Shown piece by piece: positions 33,790 through 47,882 of a DNA stretch of 64,000 nucleotides (positions are counted from its first letter, which is position 1; every line of letters begins with the position of its first letter). The notes below the pieces were generated by a model. The model had not been told where the DNA came from, ran no database searches, and was given only the letters and a program-made list of their open reading frames with translations. The position numbers and the translations under genes were made by a program. This DNA is from Macrocystis pyrifera (taxonomy: Eukaryota > Sar > Phaeophyceae > Laminariales > Laminariaceae). Where the stretch lies: positions 16,903,142 to 16,967,141 of the forward strand of contig JASSKH010000001.1 of the NCBI GenBank assembly GCA_031763025.1. The letters are read 5' to 3'.

Positions 33790-35140
33790 TTATAAAACAC
33801 CCAATATATCACCGGGATATACAACGATCTGGTACCAAGAACGGCTCGATACCTCGAGAAGGCGCGTGTAGTCGACTCGCGAAGAGAGAGGGGCAAGGGA
33901 AGGCAAGGGAAGGCAGCCACCGAGTAAGGCAAGACCGAGGGGGTCGAACAGGCCGATGGCGGCCGGCAAACCAAGGGAGTCGGGAGGATAAAGCGGTAGC
34001 ATCAGCAAGGCCGAGAATGGAACCTCGCAGAGAAAAGACCCAAGATCAAGTCTGTCTCTCTTTGCAGAGCAACAACAGCGAAACAAATAATCTCCAGGAC
34101 CACGAAGAATAGAACCTCCGTGTCTCCTTCCTGTAGCAAATATCCCTCGAGTTCGGGGTCGCGCGCTCGTCGGCGGCGCGAGACTCCGAGACGCGCGCAC
34201 GGGAGAACACCGGTCGGAGGCCGGCTCGCGCGACCGTCCAGGAAAGCGGTCGAAAAAGCAAGCACGAAGCCAGGAAAGCGAAGGCGTGTGGAATCCCAGC
34301 CTAAGTTCAAGACGAAATGGGAAGCGAATGCTGCGCTCTCAGGCGTCGGGAATCATTGTATATATATTTATACAGGTGTTTATCTATACCATAGGTCCTA
34401 TTAACTATGAACCCCCCTAAGAAGTGGTTTGTCCCCAAACGGGACAGCAGTACAGCAGTATTGGAAGGGTTAAGACCATACTCACGCACGTATTGTCTGC
34501 TTATGCACGTGGACGCGGCAGAACGCCGTCGTAGAGTGCTGTTGTCTCGTTGCCTACTTCGCCTGAGTCTGCCCGCAGACATACGAAAATTGGCGACCAC
34601 CAGGTACGTCGTACGTATTACAGCACGCACAATGTCGCACCACAGCAAATATGTCAGAAGACAGCGCTTTCACCCCTTGACAGACAACAACTGCTGTGCC
34701 TTGACATGCCTTGACTGACACCAAACTACAACCTGGAGGGTTTTAGTGTGGAACACTCGGCCCTACATCCTTGACAGCGCACGTTTTGCGTCGCTTGACA
34801 TGTCCCCTGACATCTTTGACCACAGCGGCACGGCAGCTGGTGAAGCTGCCCCACAGGTCCGAAAGCTTGGTTGGATGCGAACCAGGCACCGCATCATAAA
34901 ATATGTACAGCAGTACCGGTATCTTGTTTGGCCCGCGCCAGTTCAACTATCTGGCAATCTCTACCTCAAGCACGATGGTGCACTCACTGCTGTGCGTTTA
35001 TATGTGCCTGGTATGTACAACACAATAAAGGCCCCTTGCTTGCTTATTCCTGTGTGAGGAAGTAGTAACCGAACCGGAAACCAGCTTCCCTTAGAGCCCA
35101 TCTTAACGGGGAACACTAAATTCCGTTCAATCAGGTGTGA
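33790..35140. other. No recognised gene; MITE remnant at 34,360-34,420
   Basis: A GC-rich tract with charged open frames (33,840-34,320) matches nothing I know. At 34,380-34,420 the sequence ATACCATAGGTCCTATTAAC followed by CCCCCCTAA is the right half of an ATTACGGGGG MITE lacking its left half. 34,740-35,060 has an open forward frame without family features. Confidence 0.4.
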
Positions 35141-35149
35141 ATTGTATTA

Positions 35150-35278
35150 GAAAAAAAAAAATCTAGTTAAATTGAAAGACCCGAAAGTCCTCGATAAGAT
35201 GGGCCCTTGAATTAAAGTAGAAAAAAAAAATCAAGTCAAGTTGAAAGAGCCGAAAAGTCCTCGATAAGATGGGCCCTT
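35150..35278. repeat. Tandem duplication of about 65 bp
   Basis: Two copies of an A-run followed by AAGTTGAAAG/AAATTGAAAG, CCGAAA-GTCCTCGATAAGAT and GGGCCCTT. Confidence 0.8.
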
Positions 35279-35989
35279 ACTGCTATAACTCGTACGACAT
35301 GAAATGAGTTTATATACTACTTGTAATAACGCTGCATTCAAACACACAGCAGATTAGCCCTTTGGAGGCCCAGGTGCAGCGACCGAAAAGCGGCAAGTGC
35401 TGTCTTACAAGAACGATGGGAATGAGGAGCGTGACAGACACGCCGTGAGGTGGTTAAACTCCTCACTGCATCAAGCCATTGCGTTGGCCGTTCTTTTTTT
35501 TTCTGCTGTGTTCCAGCAATGGCCTTGGGATCGTGTTCACTATTAGGCGATGTGCGTCATCGAAGAACCTTGTATGGTGGCTGGGTGGCTTTGGGTGTAT
35601 GGGTGGGTGGGTGCGAGTTGGGCGTGTGCCGGTTGATCCTACTACCAACACAACCACACACACCAAAACCACGCGCCAAAAATAGTTCATTGGTAAGCGA
35701 TGCGCGTCCGCGCAAAAAACCTTACATTTTATATTTCGGTTGGTGGACTGCTGATATCAACATCTGAGGAAGACTCGGAAAGGAGGTTTTTGAGAACACA
35801 CACCAACTACCGTGCCGGTACCCATGCGGAGCCCTTGTATCGCATATTGCAGTTCGGCGTTCACCACGTACAGCAGCAGCACATGCCAGAAAAATATCGC
35901 GGCAACAAGACAGCAGTACGCCACCACATCACCAACCACAGCACGACGACCACCAGCCACCACGGGCAATAAGCTTCTGCTGCTCCTGA

Positions 35990-36375
35990 TACTTGGCTGG
36001 TGGGGTGGCGGCGGTGGCAGCGGTGGTGGTGGTGGTATCAGGTATTAATAGTGTGTGGGTGTGTCGTAAAATCGTGCCCTGCGTACGATAATCTTCTAGT
36101 GCGACCATCGAGCAAGCCCCACCACCATCACCATGACCAGCTGCTGCAACCACCACCACCACCACCACCACCACGACTGGGCATCTTCTATGTAGCTGCT
36201 GGTGGTATTACGGGGGTCCATAGTTAACAGGACCAAATATTGTTAGTAAAAATAGGTAAATATATAGGTTTTTATGTATACCATAGGCCCTATTAACTAT
36301 GGACCCCCGTAATAGTGGAAGCGCAAGTAGTGGTGGTGGTGGTGGTGGTGGGGGGTGGGGGGGGTGTTTATGTTC
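35990..36375. repeat. GGT/CCA microsatellites flanking a MITE (36,206-36,314)
   Basis: GGT repeats (36,000-36,045 and 36,325-36,350) and CCA repeats (36,118-36,175) alternate in opposite orientation. Between them a well-preserved MITE runs from TATTACGGGGGTCCATAG to CTATGGACCCCCGTAATA with a perfect terminal inverted repeat of at least 22 bp. Confidence 0.85.
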
Positions 36376-36399
36376 GCTGGTGGTGGTTGCTGGTTATGC

Positions 36400-36799
36400 T
36401 GGTAATCATCTGTCTTGCTGCTCGCCTATGAGAGGCGGCGGGATAAGCTTCAACCCTCCCAGGTCCCGGTGACTTTTGGCACTGGGAGCTTCAATTCGAC
36501 CACCTACCACGACCAAGTTCAACGAACTCAACACGGATTCTGACGCGAACAGAGGGGGGTGGTGCCCGCAAATATAGCGCCTTCACAACTGCCGTCGGTG
36601 TCGAAATCGGTGGAGCTTTGGGCGCGCAAAGCCAAACTCAATAATCCACACACGGACGAACAGGGGAAGAAAGAACAGTTCATTAAATGACCTCAGGCTC
36701 TGAGGCGACGCTCTCAGAAATTTATTTGCACCTGCGAACAGGTGCGACCGCTAGATACGGAGAGAGGGAAACCCTCCCTCTGGCCCCTCATTGTTAGTC
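36400..36799. other. No recognised gene
   Basis: Nothing assignable was found on either strand. Confidence 0.4.
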
Positions 36800-36969
36800 A
36801 CGGGTCGGGTCGAGTCGGGTCGGTTCGCGTGGTTTTCAAAGTCTCACGGGTCGGGCCGGGTCAAATGTCGACAAGTAAAACTAATCGCGAGTCGGGTCGG
36901 CCGGCTCGCCCAGTCCCGACCGGACCCGACCCGGCCGGCGAGGTTTGACCTGACCCGCATACAGCCCTG
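36800..36969. mobile_element. Fragment of the GGGTC/hAT-like element
   Basis: GGGTCGGGTC repeats followed by GAGGTTTGACCTGACCCG and a terminal AGCCCTG match the right end of the element at 13,552-14,472. The left terminus is missing, and no 8 bp duplication can be recognised. Confidence 0.6.
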
Positions 36970-37973
36970 TTAATTTATTAACCTTCTACGGTACCTGGTA
37001 CGTAGGAAAAGCGTGCAACGGAAGAAACTATCATCATGCTGCGCGCGCTTGTCGTACATCTGTATATATTTTTTCCGTTGCACTTCGGACGCACACCCTA
37101 TTCCCTACCCCAGAATCCCTCCTTATGTTATTTTATGTCCGTGTGGCCGATGCTGTAATCATCGCCGCTTTTTTTTTTTGTCCCGGCGTGTTTTCTCGCT
37201 CAAGTTGAGGTCGACCTATCGCGGCGCAGCGAGATCCCGCAGCAGTCGCCCCGCTACGGTAGACTACATAGGCACCCTAACCCAGCCCGCACTACTGTAC
37301 AATAGGCTAGCTGCTCGGGCCAGTCTGTCCAAAACGCAGCCACTAACCGCTGCTGCGGCTACTACTCGTACTCCGATGGCGGCAAGAGGGATTTTGTAGT
37401 ACGTTCAACTTAGGCTACGGTTGACGAAATGGTTGAATGGTGTTGATGTTTGTTTTGATTGATGAGCGCTAACTGCTGCTGCTGCGGTTGCTGCTTAATA
37501 CTCCGATGGCGACAAGATGGCTTCGTAGTAAAATCACCACTTGGGTTACGTTCGATGGGGTGGTTGACTGATGCTGATGTTTGTTTTTGATTGATGATGT
37601 GGCCGACCCGACCTAACCCCGTCGCCAACCTTATCCCCGACACAAAGTGCATGGAGTTCCCGGATCAGAAATCGGTGTGATCATGGCGCCGAGGTTAGGG
37701 ACAAACATTTATTTATTTTTTTCTAGGTTTCCTGTGGCTTGTGAGACCCGAGATTTTAGGAGAGTTGTCAGGATCCTCCAGGTGCCTTTTTGTGCGCCAT
37801 CAACCATGTTATCGAACACGCGCCAAGCTTGAGGTACGTGTTTAGACTACTCGTGCCGACATGTACAGCAGCAAGGTCCGCATCGGAGACATTTTTTATG
37901 GACGTTTGTTGCGGCCCTTGTGTCTTGCTTCCCGGTGAGGCGCCACGGTTGATACGATGCTACCGTTGGCACC

Positions 37974-38088
37974 ATGATTCCGTTGGTACCGTACCGCTCG
38001 AATCTCTCCGCACTGCCCTATTTCCTACCGCTACTTGCTTTTTGTGTATGCGCACAGAGACATCTTGCTAGAAGCTACCTGACGCGTC
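37974..38088 (+). CDS. Candidate first exon: signal peptide
   Basis: It starts at an ATG and encodes a short N-terminus followed by a hydrophobic stretch ([17 protein letters not shown]), as in a secretory signal. A GTAAAT donor at 38,089 leaves one base that fits the phase of the next exon. The evidence is only the hydrophobicity, phase and position, so another upstream start is possible. Confidence 0.4.
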
Positions 38089-39135
38089 GTAAATTATGCC
38101 GCTGTATCGGCAGGAATAGACTACCATGGTATTATTTTAGAGCAGTAGCAATAGTCTAGAGTATGATAGCATACCAGTAGTGGAAAGGTGATTCGGGGAT
38201 CCCTTGCGCTCGCTTTCGTTCTTGATCCCGAACGGTTTACCGGAGACTCAATTCTCAAAAAAACGTCGTCAAGCCATATGCCGCACATCGTATTCGGAGC
38301 CCAAAATATTTTCCCGAAAAACCGTTTATCGCAAAGCCTTTTTTTCCCGGAAAATAATTTCCCATCTGACCCACGGCAGCATGCCGAAGCTCACTTCCCT
38401 TCTCTGCTCTTCCCCCACTCCCCCGCCACCCCCCCGGGCATACCCTGCCACCCTTTCCCCCACCGCATACATGCCTCGTAGCTTGCACCAACGCTTATGA
38501 CTATGGGGACCCTACCTGCCTGGAGAACTCTACTCTCTACTGGGGAACGGGGAACGACTCGGATCTGAGCTGTGCCCATTGCATGTGTGACGAGGGGTGG
38601 GGGGGCGTCGACTGCGGCCGCTGCCTGGATGTGTCCGTTTGCCCGAGCACCACCGTTGGGGGGAAGGTGAGGGTAGAGGAGGAAAAGGAGGAAAAGGAGG
38701 AGGGGGGGGGGGGGGGGGGGAGGTGTACTCGATAGGAGAGATGTACTCGATCTCATGCATGGCCGTAGTCGTATGACCATAGACCCTCGCATCCCTACAA
38801 TGCCGGGACGGAGCATGTCGGGTTTTCACCGACCAGGCAGACATTGCTTGCACCAAGCGCGAAGCGCCGTGAGGTGTCCGGCGCGTCGCATGAGGGGTGA
38901 GCTGCATCCTACTAAGAACTGCTTTGGAGGCGGACTTGCATATGGATGACAGCTTCAATGAGTTAGTTTAATTTCCGGTGTGGCCACTTCCAGAGAAGCA
39001 ATGGGAGTACTACGTAACTGCCTCTTGGGTGCATTACCTTGAACACTACGTGATACGATCAATTCCCTTGTGCAGAGTAAAGGTTCTTTACTTCGCACAA
39101 ATGATCTCACTCGACAACCAGCTGTGGGCGACCGC

Positions 39136-39169
<34 letters not shown>

Positions 39170-39272
39170 GGTACCCTGGATGTCTAGCTCACGTAGTGAG
39201 CGGCATGTTTTACAGTGTCGTTGCCAACCGACGCCAACCCAACCCCCAGAGGGGGGGAGGGGGGGGGACCCT

Positions 39273-39313
<41 letters not shown>

Positions 39314-42300
39314 ATGCGTTAGAGCTGTTCGGCGTCGTTTTCGGTGAGGTGGGTGATGGTGGTGGTGGTGGTGGTGGTGGTATTAGTGGTGGAGTCGGTG
39401 TTGGTAGTGGTAGTGGCGGTGGCGGTGGCGACATTAAGAGTGTTGGTGCCACTTTTTGTAGTGGTGGTGATGTTGGTGGTGACGCTTTCTGCTGCTGCTA
39501 AATATATTGTTTCCTCTCTTTTTGTGAGTCGAGGGGTCGACCTGACGTCTCTCTCCCCGTCTGGAACCCCCCTTCCCCCTACCCCCTACCCACCTATCGC
39601 CTCCCCCCAACCCCTTCAGACCCTGGCGCCGACGAACTGCAGCGCCGATACCCTCCTGCTCACCGAGGAAGAGGCCCGGTCCGAGGAGGGCAAGATATTC
39701 TCTTGCTCCTGCGGGGGGGGAGAGGATGGGTGGACCGATTTCCTGTGCGCCCAGCAGCCGGACACATGGATACAGTGGGCTGTTACGGGAGGGGGAACGG
39801 CAGAAGATCCGGCGGCTGTGGCCCTGAAAGGTGCGTACCCGGTGGGTGCGGTGGTGGATCCGTGGATCTTGGGAAGGGATTTCGGACGGGTAATTATAAT
39901 CATACACGAGATGAAAGATATATATACGATGTATGTTATTTTCGCACTGGATGTGCTTGGTCACATTCGGTTTTATTTTGGCGGGAGGGGGGATTCCGAT
40001 CCTGCTAAAGGTTGTGAGATGACTCTGACGGGTTATACGGCAGGCGATCGCCGTTTAATATCGCGTTTTTTAGTTCGAGCGTGGCGCGTTGCTACTATAT
40101 ATATGCATGCATGATCCCCTACAATATTAACGCCTCTTTTGATTATGGTGCAGCCGGACTTTCGAGCCGTCCGATCGGCGCACACAGTTGACGATACAGT
40201 AGTTCCACACCTCGGACAGATCAGACAGATCATGATATATCTATCTATCTACAGATAGATGATCTAGTTCCTCGCCTGGAGTTGCGAGAGGTTGTACAGG
40301 ATCTGCCTTATATAGGGTAGATAGATCCAACCCAGGAAGCAGCATGTGCGTCCTACGCTCGTCTCCCAAACCTGAAAAAAAGCCTTTTTGTTTGCTTTTC
40401 GAGATCTGTTTTCTGCACACTGGCAACCATTTTTTTTTTTGTACGCCTGGCCAGCGCCCGCCACATATCACCGGCCGTTGTGTAAACACGGTAACCCTAG
40501 GGTGGGCCGGAGTCCCTGACGAGCGCACTCCGTTCAGACTTCATGACGCAGTCGTTGGTTCTATCGATCGATGTCTGTCGAGGACTCAAAAATCTCGTCG
40601 CTTCGAACTAAACATCCGCCTGGATTGTTCTGATGCCGATGTCGGCCCAACATCGGCCCCAGAATTTGCTTGTTTTCGGGCTCTTCCAAGAATTGGGAAC
40701 TTTTCCGTCTTAAGAACCGTGCTCGTGGCCAAGGTTGTCCCGAAGTTCCGGAAAAATTCAGCAGGCGGGTATCTTTTGAAATTCAAGCTTTTTTATGGAA
40801 ACATCACTTTCCCATTGGTACGAATAGGTCTATATATATAACCCAGAAAACATGTCCCACAGTAGATCATGCAGGTTACACGGCTCCCGCCGGGCAGCTA
40901 GGTCATGCCAGCGCAGATCAGGAGTAGCGTATCTGCCGTGAAAAAATCTTAGAAGTTGGGAGTAGGAATGGATTGTCCGTCCAAGCTGCGAAACTACTAC
41001 GAATCGTGCGGCACGGCGATGGTTGTGATTTTCTTCTCGAGAGGTGCCGATCCAACCATGGTTGGCATGGCCCTGACGTGCCACGGTCGGGAGAGAGACC
41101 GTTGACATCATTTTTTTTATGTTTTGTGTGAGTTCGCGATATGCGTTAAAACAAACCGGGGACGTCCAAGGGATGTCCCCCCCCCGTTTCACGCCAACGG
41201 TCTCACGCCAACGGTTTTGCGCCGACGGTTTCGCGTCCGGTGCGGACCGCAGTATCTTTGGGGTGAGACGCTCTCTTTAATCTGGAGGCGTACAGCAGCA
41301 GCAGCAGTAGCAGCAGCAGTACCGCTGGAAGAAATCCGCATCATGTTCCGTTCGGGTGGGGTATATTATCCGCAATTCGGCCGGCTCGTGGTAGGGCTGC
41401 CGTCGCCCAACTATTACGGGGGGCCATAGTAAATAGGACCAAATATTGTTAGCAAAAATAGGGAAATATATAGGTTTTTGTGTGTACCGTAGGTCCTATT
41501 AACTATGGTCCCCCGTACTACGAAGGCCCGGTCGCACCTCTGGTGTAACGCGCCGCGTAAATAATTTGAGATAGTTTTTTCGCTCAGAAACGCTTGAGTG
41601 AACACCAATGGAGTGCGTGGTTAGTTTGGGTAACTTGTTATGGAAAATCAGCATCGTCAAAACGGGGTGGCGTCTGACTCATCGTTGGTGAGAGGGGTCG
41701 TTGGGACCGTATATAGGCGCAAGTGGCGCAGGCATCTGCAAACTTTGTGTTTAGCTCGTAAGACCTACGCCAATGGCAATGCGAAGTTCAAAAGTTTTTT
41801 TTCAAAAATATTGCTTGAAAAAAACAGCCGAAAATATCCTCGTACCGCCGCTGTGGGAAAAAAGGGAAAAAATGTTTGATTTTTCCATTCTTTTTTTTTC
41901 TAACGGCTGCAGGCGGCGCAATTTGTATTCTCTCGTTGCAAATTGTCAACACGCTGATAAAAATCAGCTCGTGCAACGATAGATGCCCGATCTCGATATA
42001 GACTCAGCCCACGCCCAACCCGTTTGGTGTCGGGCAAGCCCAACGAGTATAGATGACGGCATCGAAGATAGAAAGATCGATAAATGCTCTATAGGGGGCG
42101 AGAGCTTGCCGGCGGCGTCCTGCGGTATCCTCCCAAACCTGAAAAAAAGCCTGTTTTTTGCCATTCGAGGCGGATCGAGAAATTTTGTCTTCCGTTTGGT
42201 ACACACCAGCGGCTAATTGTTTTTTTATCGTACGCCTGGCCAGTGCCCGCCACACGTCACTGGCCATTGTGTGAAGATGGTGACCCAAGGGTGGGTCGGA

Positions 42301-45300
42301 GCCCCTAACGAGCGCACTCCATTCAGAATTCATGACGCAATCGTTGGTTTTGTCGATCGATGTCTGTCGAGGACCCGGAATCTCGCCGCTTCGAACCAAA
42401 GATCGGCCTGAGTTTTTCTCAAGCCGATCTTGGCCCAACATCGGCCCCAGATTTGCTTTTTTCGGGCTTTTCCAAAAGTTGGGGAACTTTTTTTTTTCTA
42501 AACGTGCCCATAGGAAGCGTGTTCTAAAATATTTTGGCGGGTGTCTTTGGAATTCGAACTTTTTTTTGATACTTCGCGTTCCCATTGGCATAGGTCTAAG
42601 GTGACACATCTCGTATTTTCGTACGTGTGTGTTTGGTTTCATTGATTGCTTTTTTTTTTCTCTTTCTTTTTTCTTCTATGATTGTTTTTCGTTTGTATTT
42701 TTTTTTTTTTTTTAATTCTACGATTGTTTTTTTTAAGTGCTACAAAAAGTACTACTCGTACTGCTGTAGTTACTGTTGTGTAGCATCTCTTCAAGTTGAC
42801 CTCTAAGGCTGGTTCTCTATCGTACCCCCCTCCTGCGTTTTCGCTCGGGGCTCGTCTGTTTGCACCCCCCTTCCCTCGTTGGGACGCTCGCCCCGCCCTC
42901 TGCTGCATGTACTGCAGAGTACGCTGGCATCCATGCGCGCACGGAAGAGCAATGGCCGGACCAGTACCGATACCACTACCCCAAAATTTTCGACGGCTCG
43001 GCCGGCCCCTGCAAGGTAAGCTGTTACACCGTAGAAACCCCGATTCATCGGTCCCTGCAAGGTACTGCAGAATCCCTTGAAGGTACAGTAGAAACCGCGA
43101 CTCGTCACCCCCTGCAAGGTTCCGTAGAAACCCCGACTTTCCAACCTCTGCAGGGTACGCTAAAAACCCCGGCCCATAAACCCCTTCAAGGTACAGTACA
43201 AACCCCGACTCGTCAGCCCCTGCAAGGTACCATAGAAACCAAACGCGTGCGACCCTGCAAGCTACCGTAAAAAAACCCGACTTGTCAACAGCCCGTGCGG
43301 GGTGCTGTGGAAACCCCGACCCGTCCCGTCCCGCCCAGGACAATCGCGGTGCCGGTTTTGGTGCGTTTCAGATATTACGGGGGAATATGGTACCCAGAAC
43401 CAAATATGGTATGTAAACATACGCCCTAGTCGGGGATACCTAGTTTTTGAGCCCGTCGTGCGTTCGGATTACGAGGATGGCTCTAGGCAATGGCATCCTT
43501 GGTTTCGGCCGTGTTTACGCACGGCTTGGCTCGGCCCAGGTTTTTCCCAAAGAGATGGTGCAGTGAATAATCTTTCCTTCTAAACGCTGCAACCCTGAAT
43601 ATTCCCGGGAATCACACCAGGTACCGGGCAAGCCCGACTGCCTGAGAGAGTTATCGACAAGGTGGTTGAATAAGGATCGACTCGGAAAGCTTAACCCTAA
43701 CTCCGAGCCTAGTAGGGTGAAGCCGCACTGAGGAGGCTGTGTGCACTTGCACACTATTTCGACCATTGTAAAGTCGACCCTGGGGCAAGTCTTAACTATT
43801 GCTGGGTTTTTTTTGTAATCCCAAGGACCTGTCCCCTCGGTGGTTTACGTGGTACCCTCAATATCTTCTACAGCAGCGTTGATTTCGTGGGTTCGAATCC
43901 CACGGTGGTGAGATTGCGATTTTATTTGCAAAAATAGAAAGAAACGAACTGCTGAGAGCACGTGGCGTGGGAAGGCGCGATTAGACGCGAGTCGACGAGG
44001 GAAGAAAGAGCTAAAGTCTTCTCTCGCGACAAAAATGCAAACCACGAACCGTACGTAGTGGGGAAGGGGAGGGGGAGAGCCTATGATATGTGACCCCGGA
44101 TCTGACTTGCGACTAGGAGAGAGGGAGAGAGAAAAGAAGGGCGAAGAAGATACTAAATAGGACGGGGGGAAAAACCCTCTCACCCCGACGACTGCCCGAG
44201 AATATTCTTGGACTTTTAAGCTGAGCCGAAATGAGGAGTCTTTCGTGTGCACTTATCATTTCAGTCAGTTCTTGTTGAAGTTAGGCATCATCCATTTTGT
44301 TGGAAGCTGGGGCAAATAGTGTATACATACGACTGCTTGTTTTGCCGCCGTGATTGCGTCGCGGCGACGGGGATGCACGGTAAAAACTCCACGGAATAGC
44401 CGCCCGGTGCAGCTTTCTGGTGATGGAGAGGTCGCTGGCGTTGGGTTTCCTGAAGGAGAGGCGAGGGAGGGGGGGACGGGGTGCACGGGAGCGCGACAGG
44501 TTTTGCTTCCTCAGCCCCGGCGCCGGCGCCGCCGCCGTTGTTTAGGTGCCTGGTGGTGGAGTAGATGCCGCACTGCTCCCGCCAGTTCCCGCACACACAG
44601 GGGTTGCGTCGTTGTATACCGTTTTTTTATTCGGTACCGATGAGTTAGGGTTAGGATTCGGCTAATTGATCGGGCCGACAACGGTGCGCTCCCGCCCATT
44701 GGTCAGACCGACGGTGCGGCTCCCGCTTATTGGTCGGACCAACGATACGGCTTCCTGGCATCGGTCGGACCGATGTTGCGGCCCCCGCCCATTGGTCGAA
44801 CCGATGGTGTAGCTCCCGCTCATTGGTTTGGACCGACGCTTATTGGTCGGACCAACGATACGGCTTCCTGGCATCGGTCGGACCGATGTTGCGGCCCCCG
44901 TCCATTGGTCGAACCGATGGTGTAGCTCCCGCTCATTGGTTTGGACCGACGCTTATTGGTCGGACCAACGATACGGCTTCCTGGCATCGGTCGGACCGAT
45001 GTTGCGGCCCCCGTCCATTGGTCGAACCGATGGTGTACCTCCCGCTCATTGGTTTGGACCGGCGGTGCGGCTTCCGCTGACTGGTTCGACTGACGGTGCG
45101 GCATCCGCTCATTGGTTGGACCGGTAGTGCGGATCCTTCTCATTGGTTGGGCTTACCTACATAGGATGCGGCTCCCGCTCGTTGGTTGTACCTACGGTTT
45201 GGCTCCCGCGCATTGGTCGGACCGACGGTTTCGGAATCTATCATTTTGTAAACAGAGGGGGTTAAAAACCCTGCTGTCGGTGCAAGTCGTGGAACAACCC

Positions 45301-47796
45301 CCGTCCCGTCCCGTCCCGTCCCCCGCGATGCCACCGCTGTTCCCGCTTGTCTGCCTGTCGTTTTCCCCCCCCTTTGTCCGCATGTACGTGGGTGTGTTGT
45401 CAGGTGTACCGAGATAAATGCCTCCCCGTAGAGGGTACGGACGTGGGGGACAGGGCGTGCGTCATCTTTGAGTGCGGTGACACCGAAGGACGCTGCCCTC
45501 CCGAGGAGTATCCCATGTGTGACGGGTGAGATCCATGACGATCCCCAGCGGTCGTATTGTCATCACAACGGTCGTATCCGATCAAACCCTCCAAGAGCGC
45601 CAAATATCCCACGCTGTGGCATCGTATTCCGGTATACTTTATGTGTTGATTTGTCTTCCTCATATACGGACTTTGTATACCGGGCTTGAGGCCACATTAA
45701 ACCCGTAGTAAACGCGTGATCGAAGTATCAGTACCAGGCACTATTACGGAGGACCCATAGTAAATAACACCTGCGGTACACACAAAAACCTATATATTTA
45801 CCTATTTTTACTAACAAAATTTGGTCCCGTTAACTATAGTCCTCCGTAATAGTGTGACACACAGCTTGCAAAGATGAGGGTCGACGAAACCCTCGGATCT
45901 CAGAGCTCATGTTTTTGTTTGTTTCTTCTATATATGTTGCAGAGGTTCGAGATACAGTAGTATTTTTTCTGGTCGTGTTTAGACTCTGTGTGAGAGGATG
46001 TCAACGGTCCTATTTTGTTCTGGCAGTTTGTTTCAGCCTCTGTGTAAGGTGATGCCAACGGTCGTATGTTTGTCGTGTTCTTCTGGGCTTGTCATTCGTT
46101 TCAGCCTCTGTGTGTGAGACGATGCCAACGGTCTTATCCTTTCTTGCTGGTCGTTTTTTGCTGTTTTGGCTTCTGTTCGAGACAATGCCAGCGGTCTTGT
46201 CGATAGTTTGCGGTCGCTTTGTGTTATATTACGGCGGGCCATCGTAAATTGGACCTACGGTAACCGATATATTTACCTATTTTTACTGAAAATGTTTGGC
46301 CCTATTTGCTATGGTCCCCCGTAATAGCCTCTGTGTGAGACGATGCCAACGGTCTTATCCTTTCTTGCTGGTCGTTTTTGCTTTTTTATCTCCTGTTTTG
46401 AGATGATGCGAACGGTCTTTTGTCCTTTTTTTTTTTTTGCTGGTCATTTTTGTTTTTTCAAGCCTCTCGTGTGTGTTCGTGTTTTGCGTTTTGTGTGTAC
46501 CGGTACGTGCGCGTGTGCTGTGTTGTTGTATCGTGTCTGCGTCTGGCTTGTGTCGTCTTCGGGTCGGGGGCACGAGGTCGCCCTTTTTGGTTTTCTCAAG
46601 CAACCTACTGTACCTTCCCTTGCGAATCGTGTGTCCGCGGGCAACACAGGTTCCCCGACTGCAGGTCGCCCTCCGGACAGAAGTACGAGACCCACAAATG
46701 CACAGCCGTACCCCAGGGAGGCAAGTCCATCACCATCGCCTGCCAGGAGGAGAAGGTGACCCTTAGCGAGTGTCGTATTGTCCCTTTCCCGTGTTCAGCT
46801 GTCGGTAGAGCTGCGGGTCGGCACAACTCAACCCGTTTTTAGAGCCGCAGTGTACATACCAGGTACACCTGAACATGACTCTAGTTTCGAATGTTTTGTA
46901 CCTACTTCGATCGGGAGTGCAATCCTGAAGGGGTTAACTCACCAAGTAGTTGTGTGGTCGGACTGTACGTAGTAGCGTTTAGTCGTTTCCCGGAGGTGGC
47001 GACTATCCGACTTGTTGGGTTTCCATTTTTGTAGGAAGGATATAGCTAAATGCGGGATGTATTTCTGTTTTTTTTTTTTTCGGGGAGCGGCCCCCTCGGC
47101 CAGGGAGGGGGCTGATTCGGCTGGCTTTCGCTCGCCTGGATTACGTCGGAAATTCGACTGGCCGTTAACTGGCTTCGCTATTAATAGCCGATTTACCGAC
47201 TAAAAGTCAGTTGATGAGCTGACGGCATGCGCCAAATTACCGATGGTCACTAGTCGTGGAGTCCTGCCGACTCGTAGCTGTAGCTATCGGATAGCTTTCG
47301 CGCACGGTGTTGTTTATTTTGCCCTAGGGTGCGCCGGCGCGTGTGGGCGTTGCCACGCGGAGGCTTTTGTCTTCCGTCCGTCTCTGGCAGTAATAGTTTG
47401 CCGGTGGTGTGTGTGTGTGTGTGTTTCTTTTTTCCACGTAGCCGGTTTTCTCAAGAATGAGCGATTCGGCGGTAGATACATATTTTAGTATTTCTAGGCT
47501 CACCGTTGTGTGGCACGCGCGCAGCAGAGTCGAGAGACAGACGGCCCTCGGTACGTCATGCACGCTTGAGGAGCGAGCGGTGCTACACTGCGGTAACGCT
47601 CCCTTCCGCTCGGCTCGCTGGGGTGTAAAACTAAACCGCTCTTGCAGAAGGTGACTTGTTCTGCATACCGTGTTCGGTTCGTCTCCCGACTTGCCAACCA
47701 TTGTCACTTGGTCACGCCATTTCTGCGAACACCCCTGGCTCTCACAGTAGAGTAGACTTTTTTTGTTGCCTCTCTCCCAACCTCTATATGAGGCGC

Positions 47797-47835
<39 letters not shown>

Positions 47836-47847
47836 CTCGATCTGCCC

Positions 47848-47882
<35 letters not shown>

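Noticed and set aside
38188-38481. Alternative first exon beginning [12 protein letters not shown]
   Set aside because: It overlaps the acceptor region of the EGF-like exon, and no suitable donor precedes 38,482. The candidate at 37,974 fits phase better.
39070-39501. Forward frame with poly-Lys and poly-Gly
   Set aside because: It is a translation of A30, G40 and GGT repeats in an intron.
43836-43915. Functional tRNA gene
   Set aside because: It has B-box and T-arm-like features, but no acceptor stem can be paired and the body continues as a repeat found elsewhere.
44730-45143. Overlapping open frames on both strands
   Set aside because: Both are translations of the minisatellite unit, with the same peptide repeated.
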